The translations under genes were made by a program, and so were the position numbers. Of a stretch of DNA of 64,000 nt, positions 1 through 11,636 are shown in pieces; position 1 is the stretch's first letter; the number at the start of each line of letters is the position of its first letter. The DNA comes from Kitagawia praeruptora (Eukaryota > Streptophyta > Magnoliopsida > Apiales > Apiaceae). Below the pieces are notes generated by a model. It was not told the DNA's origin, did not search any database, and saw only the letters and a list, made by a program, of their open reading frames with translations. The stretch is from contig CM075347.1 in NCBI GenBank assembly GCA_037693485.1, positions 142,799,501-142,863,500 on the forward strand. The letters run 5' to 3'.

Positions 1-1
1 G

Positions 2-2731
2 CCCTTAGGTGGAAGATCCCCTCGTATCCATCAAATTCCCTCAAGTACCTCTGGTGAGTCTAGGTCGAGGACGCGTCCTCACTCAAATGAACAGTATCGG
101 AGAAATTCTCACGGGAATCCTCGACCTCATGAAAACCCTGATGGTCAGCAGACTCAAACTCAAACCCAAGAGGATGTTGTGGTTCAAACACAAGCAGGAG
201 CTTAAGGAGGCGTTGAGACAGCGGCTCCACCTCCGCCTCCACCCTCGGGGGGTAATCAGACTGCAGCACAACCAAATATCCAGAATATTCCCGGAGTGGG
301 AACATTCAATGTGGATGATTTAAAGAAGCTTTTGGCCCATTTGGATGGCAGAAGAATATCCGCTACGGCGCAAACATCCTCTCCCTTCTCAACTGAAGTC
401 AAGGAGGCACAGCTTCCTACTGGGTATAGATCTATGACTAATGATCTGCGCTTTCATGGAAATGCAGATCCTGTGGAATTTCTGGGATGCTTCGATATTG
501 AGATAGATGTATATCAGGTAGCCGAACTGGCTAGATGTCGGTTGCTGGCAGCAACTTTCAGGGAAGGTGCTCAACAATGGTTTCAGAAACTCGGTCCGGG
601 AGTAATTACATCCTGGCAGGTGATGAGGAATTTATTCTTGACTAAGTTCCAAGCTGCGGTGAAATATGCCCCTCCAGTTACAACCTTGGCCAATATCAAG
701 TAGAGAGAAGGGGAAAGTTTGCAATCTTACTTCAAGAGATTTAATTCAGAGTCTACTTTGGTCAGGGGAGCAACTGATGAAATGCTCAAGAGTTTTCTAA
801 TAGCCGGATTATCAGTAGGAACTGATTTCTTGAAACACCTTCAAGGACGGGATCCACCTACATTGGCTGATATGTTTGCACAAGCTGAGTCTTTCAAGAT
901 TGTGGAACAATCTTTGGCAGATAATCGAAAGACCGACATTCATAGTAGCTCTAAGGGAAAGGCTGGTAAGAGGAAGGATAGGTCTCCTAGTCCTACTCGT
1001 CGTATAGCAACTGGTGCAAATCGGGTAAATTTAGCTGATGCTGGAAGAAATTGGGGTCCTCCCGACACGTACACTTATGATCAAAGGCTAGGTAACTATA
1101 TTCCGTTGGCGGCTTCAATTGAGCACATCTTTGAAGTGAACAAAAACAAAGGATTCTTTAGGAGGCCGGAGCCTCTAACTTCTTGGCAGAGTAAAGATAA
1201 AAAGAAATATTGTGAATTCCATGAATCTTCGGGGCATAACACTCATGAATGCCGTCAGCTCAGGGAGGAGATTGAAGATTTGATCAAGGAAGGATACTTA
1301 ACAGAGTGGATTGTTAGGGAGGTGAAGAAACACAAGGAAAATCCAGACAGGAGCGATGGAGGGCGCGCCCTCCATGATGATGGTAAACCTGAAGAGAAAA
1401 AATTCATTAAGGAAGGAAGTATTCACACTATCTTTGGGGGACATCACTTGGGGGGTGATAGCAATCATGCTATGGAAAGATATGCCAGGGAAGCAAGGTA
1501 TAGACCTCTTACGAATGTAAATAGCTTGGAGCTAAGGCCAACCAAGTTATTCAAAGGAGAATGTGCAGATATCACTTTCACTAAAGAAGATGCTAGGTGG
1601 GTACACCATCCTCATAATGATGCTCTGGTGGTGGCAATTCAGATCAGTTCCAGGAATGTACATCGGGTTTTCGTTGACAATGGGAGTTCTGTGAACATTT
1701 TATACTACAGCACTTACAAAAAGCTGGGGCTCTTAGATAAATATATGATTCAAGACAATAATTGGATCTATGGGTTTTCAGGTGAGTCGGTAAAAGTCAT
1801 GGGAGCTATCAAGCTGCCTGTAACTCTTGGGGAAGGAGTTCTTTCTGTAACTCAAATGATGGATTTCATGATTCTGAACGTCGAGTCATCGCATAATGCT
1901 TTGGTAGGACGTCCCCTGTTAAAAGAAATGAAGGTTGTGACCTCTATCTATCATCTTGCAATGAAATTCCCAACACCTAATGGTGTGGGAACTGTAAGAG
2001 GGTCTCAGCAGGATTCCAGAGATTGTTATCACAAGGCGGTCAAGGGGTTTAGAAGACAGCAAGATGGAGGACGTGCTCATTGTGAAAGTAATACAGGAGT
2101 CGTGAGCATAACACCGGAGGAAGTAAAGGTTCACTGTCTTGTTCAAGAACCAGAAGAGGTTGCGCCCCTCAATAGGGCGCGCCCTGAGGAGAACACTTCA
2201 GTACCTGATGATTTGCAGGAAGGAATTCTTGAGGAAATTGAGGAAGATTTAGAGGATGTGATTTCTGTCAATATTAGAGGAGAGCAAGTTGAGGGAAGCC
2301 GAATGTTACTTGAAGGTTTGGTGCATGCCATTGTCGAGGAAGACTTCCCTCTTAAAGAGGACGCGCCCTCCAAGGAAGAGTTACCAATTGAGGATCCACG
2401 AAGTTTTGATTTTGATCTCGATCCTAGAACACCCCAACCAATAGAGAAGACTGGTCCTGCAGAGGATATAATTTTGATCACGGTGGATGAAAAGGATTCA
2501 AGTAAATTGTTAAAGATCGGATCTCAGCTTAATCCCGAGTTGCGTGGAATGCTCACCAATTTCCTGTTAGACAATCTAGATGTGTTTGCTTGGAGTCATG
2601 CAGACATGGTTGGAATTGATCCAAAGGTTATGTGTCACCATTTGAATATAGATCCCACCAAGAAAGGAATTCGCCAGAAACGTCGACCTGTAAGTGGAGA
2701 GAGCTATAGCATTGAAGGAGGAAGTGGATAG
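2..2731 (+). pseudogene. gag-pro: gag-protease region of the Tat-like element, two in-frame stops
   Basis: The frame is open from base 2 apart from TAA at 203-205 and TAG at 701-703; in context both read as Gln codons hit by C-to-T. The retrotransposon gag core lies at about 410-860, with the aromatic-rich segment around QQWFQKLGPG. A zinc-knuckle-like CEFHESSGHNTHEC follows at about 1211-1252, then a retropepsin-type aspartic protease with active-site DNGSS near 1674 and a matching ALVGRPLL flap segment downstream. The C-terminal linker contains several copies of the CGCG palindrome, read here as GGRALHDD and EDAPSKEE. The frame closes at 2731 because of a 2-bp loss near 2700. Gag assembles the particle and protease matures it, but this copy would make only fragments. 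Confidence 0.88.
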
Positions 2732-4301
2732 ACTTCTGGATGTTGGTTTGATCAAGGAATCTTTTTATCCAGATTGGTTAGCCAATCCAGTTCTGGTCAA
2801 AAAGCCAAATGGAAAATGGAGAACATGTGTAGATTTCACTGATTTGAACAAGGCTTGCCCTAAGGATAGTTTTCCTCTTCCTCGAATTGATCAACTGGTG
2901 GATGCTACGGCTGGTCATGCTCTTTTAAGTTTCATGGATGCTTATTCCGGTTACAACCAGATTCTTATGTATGAACCTAATCAGGAGCATACCTCTTTTA
3001 TCACAGATAGGGGGTTGTACTGCTATATTGGAATGCCATTTGGGCTGATCAATGTTGGGGTGACTTATCAAAGACTGGTGAATATGATGTTTAAAGATCT
3101 TATCGGAAAGACTATGGAGGTTTATGTGGATGATATGCTTGTAAAATCCTTAAGGGCTGAAGATCATGTAAAACATTTGGAACAGATGTTTGAAATTTTG
3201 AGAAAGTTCAAGATGAAACTAAACCCCCAAAAATGTGTCTTCGGGGTAGAATCCGGGAAGTTTCTGGGATTTATTGTCAATCATCGCGGAATCGAGGCAA
3301 ATCTAGTAAAGATTAAAGCTTTACTTGATATGAAGTCCCCATCTAGTGTGAAGCAAGTTCAGAGTTTAACAGGGAGGATAGCTGCTCTTAATCGTTTTGT
3401 CTCAAAGTCTTCAGATAAGTGTAAAGAATTCTTCAAGGCTATCAAGGGTGCAGCCAGTAACTTTCTGTGGACTCCTGAGTGTGAGGAAGCCTTTCAGAAA
3501 ATAAAGGAACATTTGGGAAATCCGCCACTATTGACAAAGCCGAATGAGGGAGAGACTTTGATTTTGTATTTGGCTGTGTCAGAATACTCTGTGAGCGCTG
3601 TACTAGTAAAAGAGGAAGTGGATCATCAGTCTCCCATTTATAATGTTAGTAAGCGATTGTTGGATGCGGAGACCCGTTATACTAGCATGGAGAAAATTGT
3701 CTATGGATTGGTTCTGGCCGCAAGGAAGTTACGCCCTTATTTTCAAGCACATAGGATTGAAGTTCGCACATCTTATCCGTTGAGGGTAATTCTTCACAAA
3801 CCAGAAGCTTCGGGAAGGATGTTGAAGTGGGCCATTGAGTTAAGTCAGTTTGATTTGGAATACATTCCTAGATCTGCCATTAAGGGTCAAGCCTTGGCTG
3901 ATTTCATTTTGGAATTTGATTCAGAAAGTGAGGAAAAGTCAATTGTGTTGGTAGAGCCAGAGGTTCTTACTATGAAGGCGCGCCCTCTTGAGGATGTTCC
4001 CCAGCCTTGGTGGAAGTTGCATGTTGATGGAGCTGTAAATAATGGAGGTGCAGGTGCAGGTATAGTTTTGGTTACCCCTGAAGGAAATCAACTCATGGGT
4101 GCGATTCACTTCAAGTTCAAGGCAACTAATAATGATGCGGAATATGAAGCTTTGATTAACGGGTTGAAGATGGCTTCGGAGATGAAAGTAGTAAATTTGG
4201 TGATATTGAGTGATTCTGAGTTGGTAGTCGGACAGGTTAATGGAGGATTTCAATGTAGAGGTCCGAGGACAGAGCTTTACATGAAGTGTGTTCGGCGTTG
4301 A
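2694..4301 (+). pseudogene. pol: reverse transcriptase - RNase H - archaeal-type RNase H
   Basis: The RT has the VDFTDLNKACPKDSFPLPRI block at residues 46-65 counted from 2694 and the catalytic YVDD near residue 144. A native Ty3 RNase H follows around residue 289. After a linker with the CGCG motif (KARPLEDV), a second RNase H begins near residue 440 (LHVDGAVNNGGAGAGIVL) with NNDAEYEAL and SDSELVVGQVNG; this is the extra aRNH of the Tat lineage. Upstream, the same protein is read in the gag frame: a (GA)n tract near 2698-2703 looks 2 bp short, shifting the frame. A 1-bp loss near 4293 ends this frame at 4301. I infer simple decay rather than programmed frameshifting because three unrelated indels occur. 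Confidence 0.9.
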
Positions 4302-5724
4302 TTTCAAATTTTCGTGAAGTAAGACTAGATTGCATTCCTCGGGATGAGAATTGCAATACGGATGTGTTGGCCAAGTTGGGATCCCAGAAAGATGCTATGT
4401 TATTGGGAACTGTTCCCTTGCAGATTCAAGAAGTGCCAAGTATTCCAGAGGTAGAGGTTATGGAAGTAGAAAACATTCCTCAAGCTACATGGATGACTCC
4501 AATTCAAGAGTATGTTCGAAAAGGAATTTTACTGTGGACAAGGTCGAAGCGAGGCGGCTCCGGTATCAAGCAGCTAGGTTCGTAGAATATGATGGGAATC
4601 TGTACAAGAGAGGTTTTAATCAACCACTTCTCAAATGTATAGATGGAGATGAATGTAATTATATCCTCAAAGAGGTTCATGAAGGGATTTGTGGCAATCA
4701 CTCGGGGGGTGGTTCTTTGGCAATGAAGGTGTTAAGACAAGGTTATTATTGGCCTACTTTGAAGAAGGATGCTTATGAATTTGTGAGAGCTTGCGATAAG
4801 TGTCAACGATTTACTAACTACTCAACTATTCCTGTCACTACTTTGACTTCTATGTTGAGTCCATGGCCGTTCGCTATGTGGGGGATAGATCTTATTGGAG
4901 AACTCCCCAAGGCTAAAGGAAGTGTTAGGTATGCTGTGGTTGCTGTAGATTATTTCACCAAGTCGGCAGAAGTCATGCCTTTGGCTACCATTACTGCAAA
5001 GAAGATTAGAGATTTTGTATTCAACTCCATTGTGTGTAGGTTTGGAGTTCTATATAAGCTTGTGTCAGATAATGGGAAGCAGTTTGATAGCAAGGAATTG
5101 CGGAAGTTGTGTGATGATTTGGGCATAAAGAAGGAGTTTGCTGCTGTTTATCATCCTCAAAGCAATGGGCAGACGGAAGCGATTAACAAGATTATCAAGC
5201 ATACATTGAAGACCAAGTTAGAAGAAAGCAAGGGTAATTGGCCTGAGGAGCTTCCCATGGTTTTATGGTCATATAATACAACTCCAAGGACCACAACTGG
5301 TGAATCTCCCTTTTTGTTATCATATGGATGTGAAGCAATCGTTCCTGTGGAGATTGGGGCAAGTTCTTTTCGTAGGAATTTTTATGATGAAGAGGCAAAC
5401 ATGGTAAATCAAAGGTTGAATCTTGATTTGTTGGAAGAGGCACGGGTCAATTCACAGCTGCGTTTGGCAACTTATCAACAAAGAGCTGCGAGGTACTATA
5501 ACAAAAAGGTGAAGACTCAACCTTTCAGGGTAGGAGATTTGGTACTTCGAAAGGTTATGCCAAATACTAGGGTTGCAGCTCATGGTGTTTTTGGTCCAAA
5601 CTGGGAAGGACCTTACAAGATCAAGTCCATTATTTGGGAAGGTACTTATCACTTAGAAGATTTGGATGGCAACACAATCCCGAGAGCATGGAATGCGGAG
5701 CATCTAAGGAAGTATTATCAATAG
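4286..5724 (+). pseudogene. int: integrase, C-terminal part of pol
   Basis: The tail of aRNH continues in a new frame from 4286 (ALISNFREV) and another 1-bp loss near 4530 moves the rest to the frame that runs to 5724. The zinc-binding HHCC domain is at about 4675-4810 (H, H, CDKC). The catalytic triad is visible: D in WGIDLIG near 4889, D in SDNG near 5067, E in NGQTEAINK near 5177, with the usual 35 residues between the last two. The C-terminal segment carries the VGDLVLRK and WEGPYKIK blocks typical of plant Ty3 integrases and ends in RAWNAEHLRKYYQ. The integrase core itself is intact; only its connection to RT is broken. Confidence 0.9.
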
Positions 5725-6405
5725 GGTGCGGCTTTGACCCCCTATTTTTATGAAGACTTATATTTAAGTTATAGACCAGTATGAATAAAATATTCTACTA
5801 GTCTAGGGGGGTAGTACATATACACCTTCCTCAGATTTAGTTGAGACATTTGTTGTTTTTTTTACATCTTTCAATAATTGTTTTCCTTAGCTAGGGGGGT
5901 AATACACCTTCCCTAGTTTTGAAGAAATTCAAGGTTACTGAAGATCATTTCGTTAATTTCAAGAATTTTTATTTTTCAAGAATTATTAGAAGAATACTGG
6001 CTGTCAAAATAAGAGAGACCGCGCCATAACTCTTCAGGCCGCGCCCTAAATACAAGTAACAGGACGCGTCCTCAGCTGCATACATGGAAAAGTACTTAAA
6101 AATTTTCAAGAACATATTTTTATCATGTGTGTAAGAGGAAAATAATCTTAATTTTCATCCTAAAAGGTTATATCATCAATCGAAAACGCGCCCTATCACA
6201 AAGGCTATTAGAATAAGACAATTCAAGGTAATAGCAAAATGATATTTACGCAGTTATAATATCAAATGTCATCAAAAGACATTAAAAGTTTAAAGTCATC
6301 AAAAGTAGAGATTAAAGATTACACATTGCAAGGTTTTACAAAGGGCCTGCGCCTCAGACAAATTCAAAATATTACCCAAAGTTCCAAAACGATTGAAAAA
6401 GATTA
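5725..6405. other. spacer between pol and antisense gene, with polypurine-tract-like copies
   Basis: No coding capacity. Two purine runs CTAGGGGGGTA occur at about 5803 and 5891, matching the tract just before the 3' LTR. Several CGCG motifs lie here (about 6020, 6040, 6062, 6185). Confidence 0.6.
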
Positions 6406-8762
6406 CTAAGGCGCGTCCTTTGCAGGGGACGCGTCCTTGGAGGAAAGTACTTTCTCGGCATTCCCAGTGCTATGAACATTTTCAGCACTTTCCACTTGTT
6501 CAGAATTTACAGTAGGAGATTTGGCAGGAGAAGCATCAGGCTTGCCATTTTGTTCCTCAACAGGAGTGGGAACTTTATCTTCAGGGACGGGCGTTCCCTC
6601 AATGGACGCGTCCTCATCAATTTCAGCTAGCTCAAGGCCGAGGGAAACTCTCTCCGCTCTGATCTCCTCTGCTTCATCAGCTTTGAAATTCTCGATCCAG
6701 TCAACGGTTTCCTGTCCAAATTTTGAAAAGTCATTATTGGGATCAACTGCAAGGAAGCCTGAAGCATAGTTGCGGAAGCCTCTCGCAAAAGCTTTTTTCT
6801 GAATGTCTTTCCTCTCGGCAGCCCAGCCATTTAATTTTTCTTCCTCAAGGGCATCTTTTTCCAGTTGTAGTTTTTTGGAAGATTCAACGAGAGATTTATA
6901 CTGATCTTTGGCAGAGGACAGCTCATTGTTGAGACAGGTGATTTGGGTATCCTTTGCCTCCCTTAGTTTCTTGAAGTGGTCATCTTTTCCCTTTAGTTGT
7001 CTAGATAATTTTTTATTCTCAGTGTCTATTTCGTTAAGACGCGCCCTCAACTTTTGATTTGACTCCTTGATGTGATTGGCATGAAAGTGGAGTTGTGCGG
7101 CTGAAGAAATTAAAACATTTTCAATCTGTTCATCAGACCGAGAAGACCAACCTTTAACCTCTTCCTCTGAGAAGAATTTAGAAGATGCCGCCCCAAGAAA
7201 TGTCTGCACAGTTGGGTCAGTAAGCTCGGTGATTTTTGGGCATTTTGAGGACGCGTCCTCTTTGCCTTTATCAGTTGGTGTCAGGTTGGTAGCTTTTCGT
7301 TTTGGCGACTTGATAGTAGGAGGTGCCTTCTTTGTTTCCCTGCGTGGAGGACGCGCCTTCCCAGGCTTTACCACGATAGGATTTTCCAAGTCAATTCGAA
7401 ATCCCTTCGGCAAATCGGCCATATCTGAAAATACAAAAAGCAATTATGAGTAATACGACAGATATGAAATTACTACAAAACAAGGGAGAGGAGTAAAAAT
7501 TATAATAATCAGTTAAGATCTACCAGCATCAAAGGACGCGCCCTCACTGGGGGCCGCGTCCTCTGTATAGAAAGTGTTATGATTATCAACATTCTCTTCT
7601 GAGTCAGTGATGGCTGAGGATTTTATGGGAATACCCTTCCTAAAGCGTTGAAAATGAATGATCGATCCAACTTGTTTTGAAAGAAGTCCAACTCTCTTTA
7701 AGTTAGCTTCTGTGACAAGGAGGGACGTATCAAAGCTCCCATGGGGGAGATTTAGTATAGCTTGGGCACGCGTCAAGGGCGCGCCCACAAGTTCATCAAC
7801 TACTCTACGAGCTAAGTACAAGGAAAAAGTTTTAGTGAAAGGTGAAGAAATTTTAAAAAAAAAGTAAGAAATGACGCGCCCTTACTTGGATCGTAGTTGA
7901 AGGACGTTTTTACTCTCTTAACATCCCAGACATAGAAGAAGGGGTCCTTCCAATTTTTGACATTGCTAATTCTTCCTTCAGAGAACCCTATTTTATTGTG
8001 CTTTTTGTTAACCACGAAATAGAAATAACCCTTACCTGACTTACGGATACTGAAGAAATAGCTAAATTCTTCCATAGTTGGCATGTCAAGGTTAGCATCA
8101 TGGTAGAGAATAAAAAGTGCTGCGGCTAAGGTATAACTATTGGGAGATAATTGGATGGGCGCCACATTATACCATTCAATGATTATCTGATAATACGGAT
8201 GTAAAGGCGCGCCCACTCCTAAAGAAACTAGCTTGGGAGTTAAAACCATCCTAGGGATTCTAAAATCTTTGTCATAGTTAAAAATATGAGGACGCATCAT
8301 GGAAGGAGGGCGTCCCCATATGCCACTCATATTGTAATATCTCATACACCACTCGATTTCCTCTACAGAAGCCTTGCTTGACATACCAGCACAATCAACC
8401 TTCCCAGCTTTCTTTCGTAATGCATTCTTTTCTACCTCGGTTAATTCTTCCTCGTAGGTGCTCCAATCAAGGTCTATTTCGCTTTTTCTGACTAAGGGGT
8501 GTACATAAGGAACTGGTGATGGAGGAGGAGAATAAGGTTTTTTAAAATTCTCTTCAGTTGAGGAAGCGCCCTCACTAAAGGACGCGCCTTCAGAAGAATG
8601 ATGGGTTTCTTCATCATTATTATTTTCAATAGAAAGAAAAGTTTTGTTTCCATCATGGGAAGTTTGCCCGATTTCAGTATTTTCCATCCATTCTTCAATG
8701 ATAGGTTGAGGGGTGGATCGTGAAGGGACATGGTTGAGAGAGTCAATAGAAGACGTGGACAT
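6406..8762 (-). CDS. antisense ORF of Tat element, three coding exons (putative gypsy-type transposon domain)
   Basis: Coding exons 8762-7886, 7811-7524 and 7424-6406 (minus strand) join in one frame of 727 residues. Intron 1 runs GTAAG...TTAG and intron 2 GTAGAT...TTTTCAG; both are phase 1, and the frame is kept exactly. A leader intron (donor at 9297, acceptor at 8925) is also likely: the start at 8762 is the first ATG after that acceptor. Exon 1 carries a segment (IWGRPPSMMRPHIF through LGVGAPLHPYYQIIIEWYNV) like the Pfam 'putative gypsy type transposon' domain PF04195. Exon 3 has a basic stretch (PPRRETKKAPP) and a long coiled coil of about 90 residues. Extra antisense ORFs are known in Tat elements; their function is unknown. 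No stop or frameshift is seen, unlike gag-pol on the other strand. Confidence 0.75.
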
Positions 8763-9615
8763 GGTGTCGAGGTCAGAAATAAGGCGCGTTATATCTTTAG
8801 AAGGTACAAAACGAAATGTAGGGTGCTCTAGAGGAAATGAAATGGATGGGGGTGAATATGTGCCCAGTCTTCTGTTAAGTTCTTTGAAGGGATGGAAAGG
8901 AGAGGACGCGCCCTCGTTCTCCAGCTGAAAAAAGATGGGTATAAATGTGTGAAGGCGCGTCCTGATCAAATTTAGTGAAATGACATCCGGAGAGACATGA
9001 AAGTTTATACTCTTAAAATCTATGTTCAAAGGATAAAAAAATATATATATAAAAAAATAGTTCAAAGCTGCACCCTCAGAATAAGGCGCGTCCATAAGAC
9101 GACTGTCCTATTGAAATTACAAAAGTCAGCTAATAACTTTTCTACTTTTGAATTGGGTAAAAAAAAACGGATCAAAGCATGATGTATACATATATACATA
9201 CAGTAAAGAGTGAAGAACACGAGAAGCTTGAACAGTCATGTGGCAATATCATCCAAATTACATGATAAAAACATACAATAAAGATATGAAAACGCACCTT
9301 GGAAGTTCTCGAACAGGTAGGTTGGAAAACAAGTACTGAAAACGGCCGATTTGATCGGTTTTTCGCCGGAGATGAAGAAAATCGCCAGTGGAGAACTTTT
9401 GAGAGAGAGAGAAAGTAAAATGTAAAAATGATTGGGGTGGGTCGGTATTTATAGGAAATGTAGAAGATAGTGGGTGACAACTGTCAAGGCGGTTCAAATT
9501 CATAGGTTGCACCCCATGTTAGGGCGCACCCTGAGGGGGTGTTGAAAGAAATTTTAAAGTTTTTTAGAGAAATTTCACATTTTATTTTTAATTTCATGTG
9601 AAATTGGGGGGTAGT
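8763..9615 (-). other. 5' leader and upstream region of the antisense gene
   Basis: Read on -, a TATA box is followed by a CT-rich run (TTTCTCTCTCTCTC near 9400-9415), a leader exon without ATG, a donor GTGCGT at 9297 and an acceptor TTTTTTCAG ending at 8925. The last bases on + form the polypurine tract GGGGGGTAGT (9606-9615) that primes the plus strand of the retroelement. Confidence 0.5.
9446..9453 (-). promoter_or_regulatory. TATA box of the antisense gene
   Basis: TATAAATA on the minus strand, about 30-45 bp ahead of a CT-rich stretch typical of plant transcription starts and about 150 bp ahead of the candidate leader donor. Its place between the antisense gene and the 3' LTR suggests a dedicated minus-strand promoter. 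Confidence 0.5.
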
Positions 9616-10541
9616 TGTTATAGCCAAAATTTGGTCCAGGTATTTTTAAGATGGGTTCGGGTCAACATTGAGTTTTAATTTGGGGATTTCTTAGATAAAT
9701 TAGGGTTTTGATAAACTGTTGGAGAGACAGGACGCGCCCTCTCATTGAAAACGAGGAGGACGCGCCCTCAAGGTTGAGGAGGTTCTTAGAAATGGTAATT
9801 TATTGATTAAATGAAGACTATTGAAGAATTCCCTCCTGTCGTATCTCAGGAGGGGGATGTCCGTCGTAGAAGGCCTCCAGGGGTTTGCCTGGATATAATG
9901 ACCCTTCTTAGACACTAAGGGCGTGCCCTAAGGTGGAAAGATGGGGACTTTCTGGTGTGTGCTTTGGGAGCTCTGTTCCTGTAGCCAATAGGCGCGTCCT
10001 CATTGGGGAACTTCGGAATAATCCTGCACTTTGCACCCAAAAGCTCTGGATCACCTGTCCTGCTATCTGGTGGGTGCTTCTCATTCGGGGGATAGGGATG
10101 CGTTCTGCACTTGGGGTAAACCATGGCTATACCTGCATCCTTGAAATCAAGAAATAGCGGTAGCGGATAGGACTAGTCCTCGACGGGGGAAGTTTCCTTA
10201 TCCGTGAAGTCTTGAGATCCTGGATGAGCCTTGGGCCTTTGTGGTTAGGCCTCATAGTAGAACATTCCGGAAGCTGGTCCGTTATCCAAGCCCATTTGGG
10301 TTTCTTATTCTCCAAGAACTACGTATGGCTTGATCCCCTATAAATACCGGGGTACGTAGGCCGATTGAGGGGTTGGAAGTCAAGAGCTCTGAATAGCCGC
10401 CACTAACCCTATCAATCTCAGCCACCAATCACAAACAACCAACCACACACTACCACTCTTTTCGGCATAAAACCACTGCTGTAGATCTTGTTTCCGGTGA
10501 AGTACCTCGAATTTTGTTGTTACCAATTTCCTCCGTCAACA
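9616..10541 (+). repeat. 3' LTR of the Tat-like element
   Basis: Begins TGTTATAGCC directly after the polypurine tract and ends CCGTCAACA, giving the TGTT...AACA ends expected of an LTR. Length 926 bp. It contains a TATA box at 10339 and at least three CGCG motifs (about 9731, 9759, 9990). The 5' partner is outside the window, so the boundaries rest on the tract and the terminal inverted bases. Confidence 0.8.
10339..10346 (+). promoter_or_regulatory. LTR TATA box
   Basis: TATAAATA in CCCTATAAATACCGG, in the last quarter of the LTR, where the U3/R boundary is expected. Confidence 0.6.
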
Positions 10542-10612
10542 GTGTCTTAAAAAAGTGAGAAAACCGAACATCAACCAGCGTTCTTAGAAGATATAGTAAA
10601 TCCTAAAAACTA

Positions 10613-11132
10613 CTCCCTCCGTCCAATTATACATGTCCCTTTTCATTTTTTATTGGTCAAATTGATCAAAGTTTGACTGAAATTTATATGTATTACTCCC
10701 TCTGTCCCCCTTGGTTCTTTACCTTGGGGGACGTAATTATGGCACGGATTCTAAGATGCAATTTGCGGATAGTTTCATAACTTATTTTTTAAATTTTCTT
10801 TTTTTGTATAAAAATAGAATTGTTCTATTTTTATATCTATTTTTATACAAAAAAAGAAAATTTAAAAAATAAGTTATGGAACTATACTTTTAGGAGCCTT
10901 AAAATGCGTGTCGAGCAATGAAAAAGAACTGTAAAGAAATGGGAGGGATAGAGGGAGTATATAATTAAGAAAAATAAATAAATTATACCATTAAAAAGTA
11001 TACGTAATTTATTTTAAAATGTAACTTTCGATTTTTAAAAATAATAATCGAATAATTTCTAATTTCTAGCCAAAGATTGGTCAATTTGATAATTAAAAAG
11101 TCAGAAGGACATGTAATTTGGGACGGAAAGAG
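10613..11132. mobile_element. Stowaway-type MITE (outer), interrupted by a second one
   Basis: Left end CTCCCTCCGTCC and right end, read inverted, CTCTTTCCGTCCC, each flanked by TA (10611-10612 and 11133-11134). The ACATGTCC subterminal block is also inverted at the other end. Stowaway elements of the Tc1/mariner group have this end and TA target. A second MITE is inserted at 10696. Confidence 0.8.
10696..10957. mobile_element. Stowaway-type MITE nested in the outer one
   Basis: Starts CTCCCTCTGTCCC after TA and ends, read inverted, CTCCCTCTATCCC before TA. The centre is a long, nearly perfect AT-rich hairpin (about 10785-10880). A related hairpin recurs at about 24370-24445. Confidence 0.8.
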
Positions 11133-11326
11133 TAGCGTTTTCACTAATTCAAATAGTCATTTGTGTTCTTTATGGGACCAATATGCACGTGGCCTGTCTC
11201 CTAACATGGTGTTTTATTATTTTAATAAAGTCGAAAATGAAATGATGACAGCCAAACCACTCCACTTAATAACCAACAACTGATATTTTCACGCACTAGT
11301 GTCTTACAGTGATACAAAGGGCCTTA

Positions 11327-11569
11327 GAGCAACTACAATGCAGTCCCAGTCGCTGTCTAGGGGCTCGTGAAATGGAACTGGCCCTTCAAGTGGCAGTGGG
11401 TGTGTTTTAGCATTGGATGGAAAGTAACAAAAGTGGGCAGTCCCGGCAATCCGGCATGGAGACTTTTCAGCATTCTGGTAGTCCAACTTTTCCAAAAACC
11501 CACTTCAAGATTACGTGGTAGGAAGTGGGATGAGTCAGGGGGAAATGAGATTATGCATTGTAGTTGCTC
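11327..11569. mobile_element. Tourist-like MITE (PIF/Harbinger type)
   Basis: A perfect 16-bp terminal inverted repeat GAGCAACTACAATGCA bounds 243 bp and is flanked on both sides by TTA (11324-11326, 11570-11572), the target duplication of PIF/Harbinger elements. No coding capacity. Confidence 0.8.
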
Positions 11570-11636
11570 TTATTTCCCGATTGTGAAATTGAGGGCCATT
11601 TACATTAAATTTGGGATATTGGGGACCTTTTCTCGG

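Larger units (their letters stand above)
1..10541 (+). mobile_element. Ty3/gypsy LTR retrotransposon, Tat lineage, 3' part, decayed
   Basis: The window opens inside the gag region, so the 5' LTR and gag start lie outside. Order on + is gag, protease, RT, RNase H, a second archaeal-type RNase H, integrase; then an antisense gene on -, a polypurine tract and the 3' LTR. A second RNase H after the native one and an extra antisense ORF between pol and the 3' LTR are known traits of the plant Tat lineage. Gag carries two in-frame stops (203, 701) and pol three small indels (near 2700, 4293 and 4530), so this copy is not autonomous. No target-site duplication can be tested because the 5' end is missing; the base run after the LTR begins GTGTC. 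Confidence 0.9.

Noticed and set aside
2690..2735. Programmed frameshift between protease and RT in the Tat element
   Set aside because: A 2-bp shortfall in a GA run explains it, and two more unrelated indels follow in pol, so decay is simpler.
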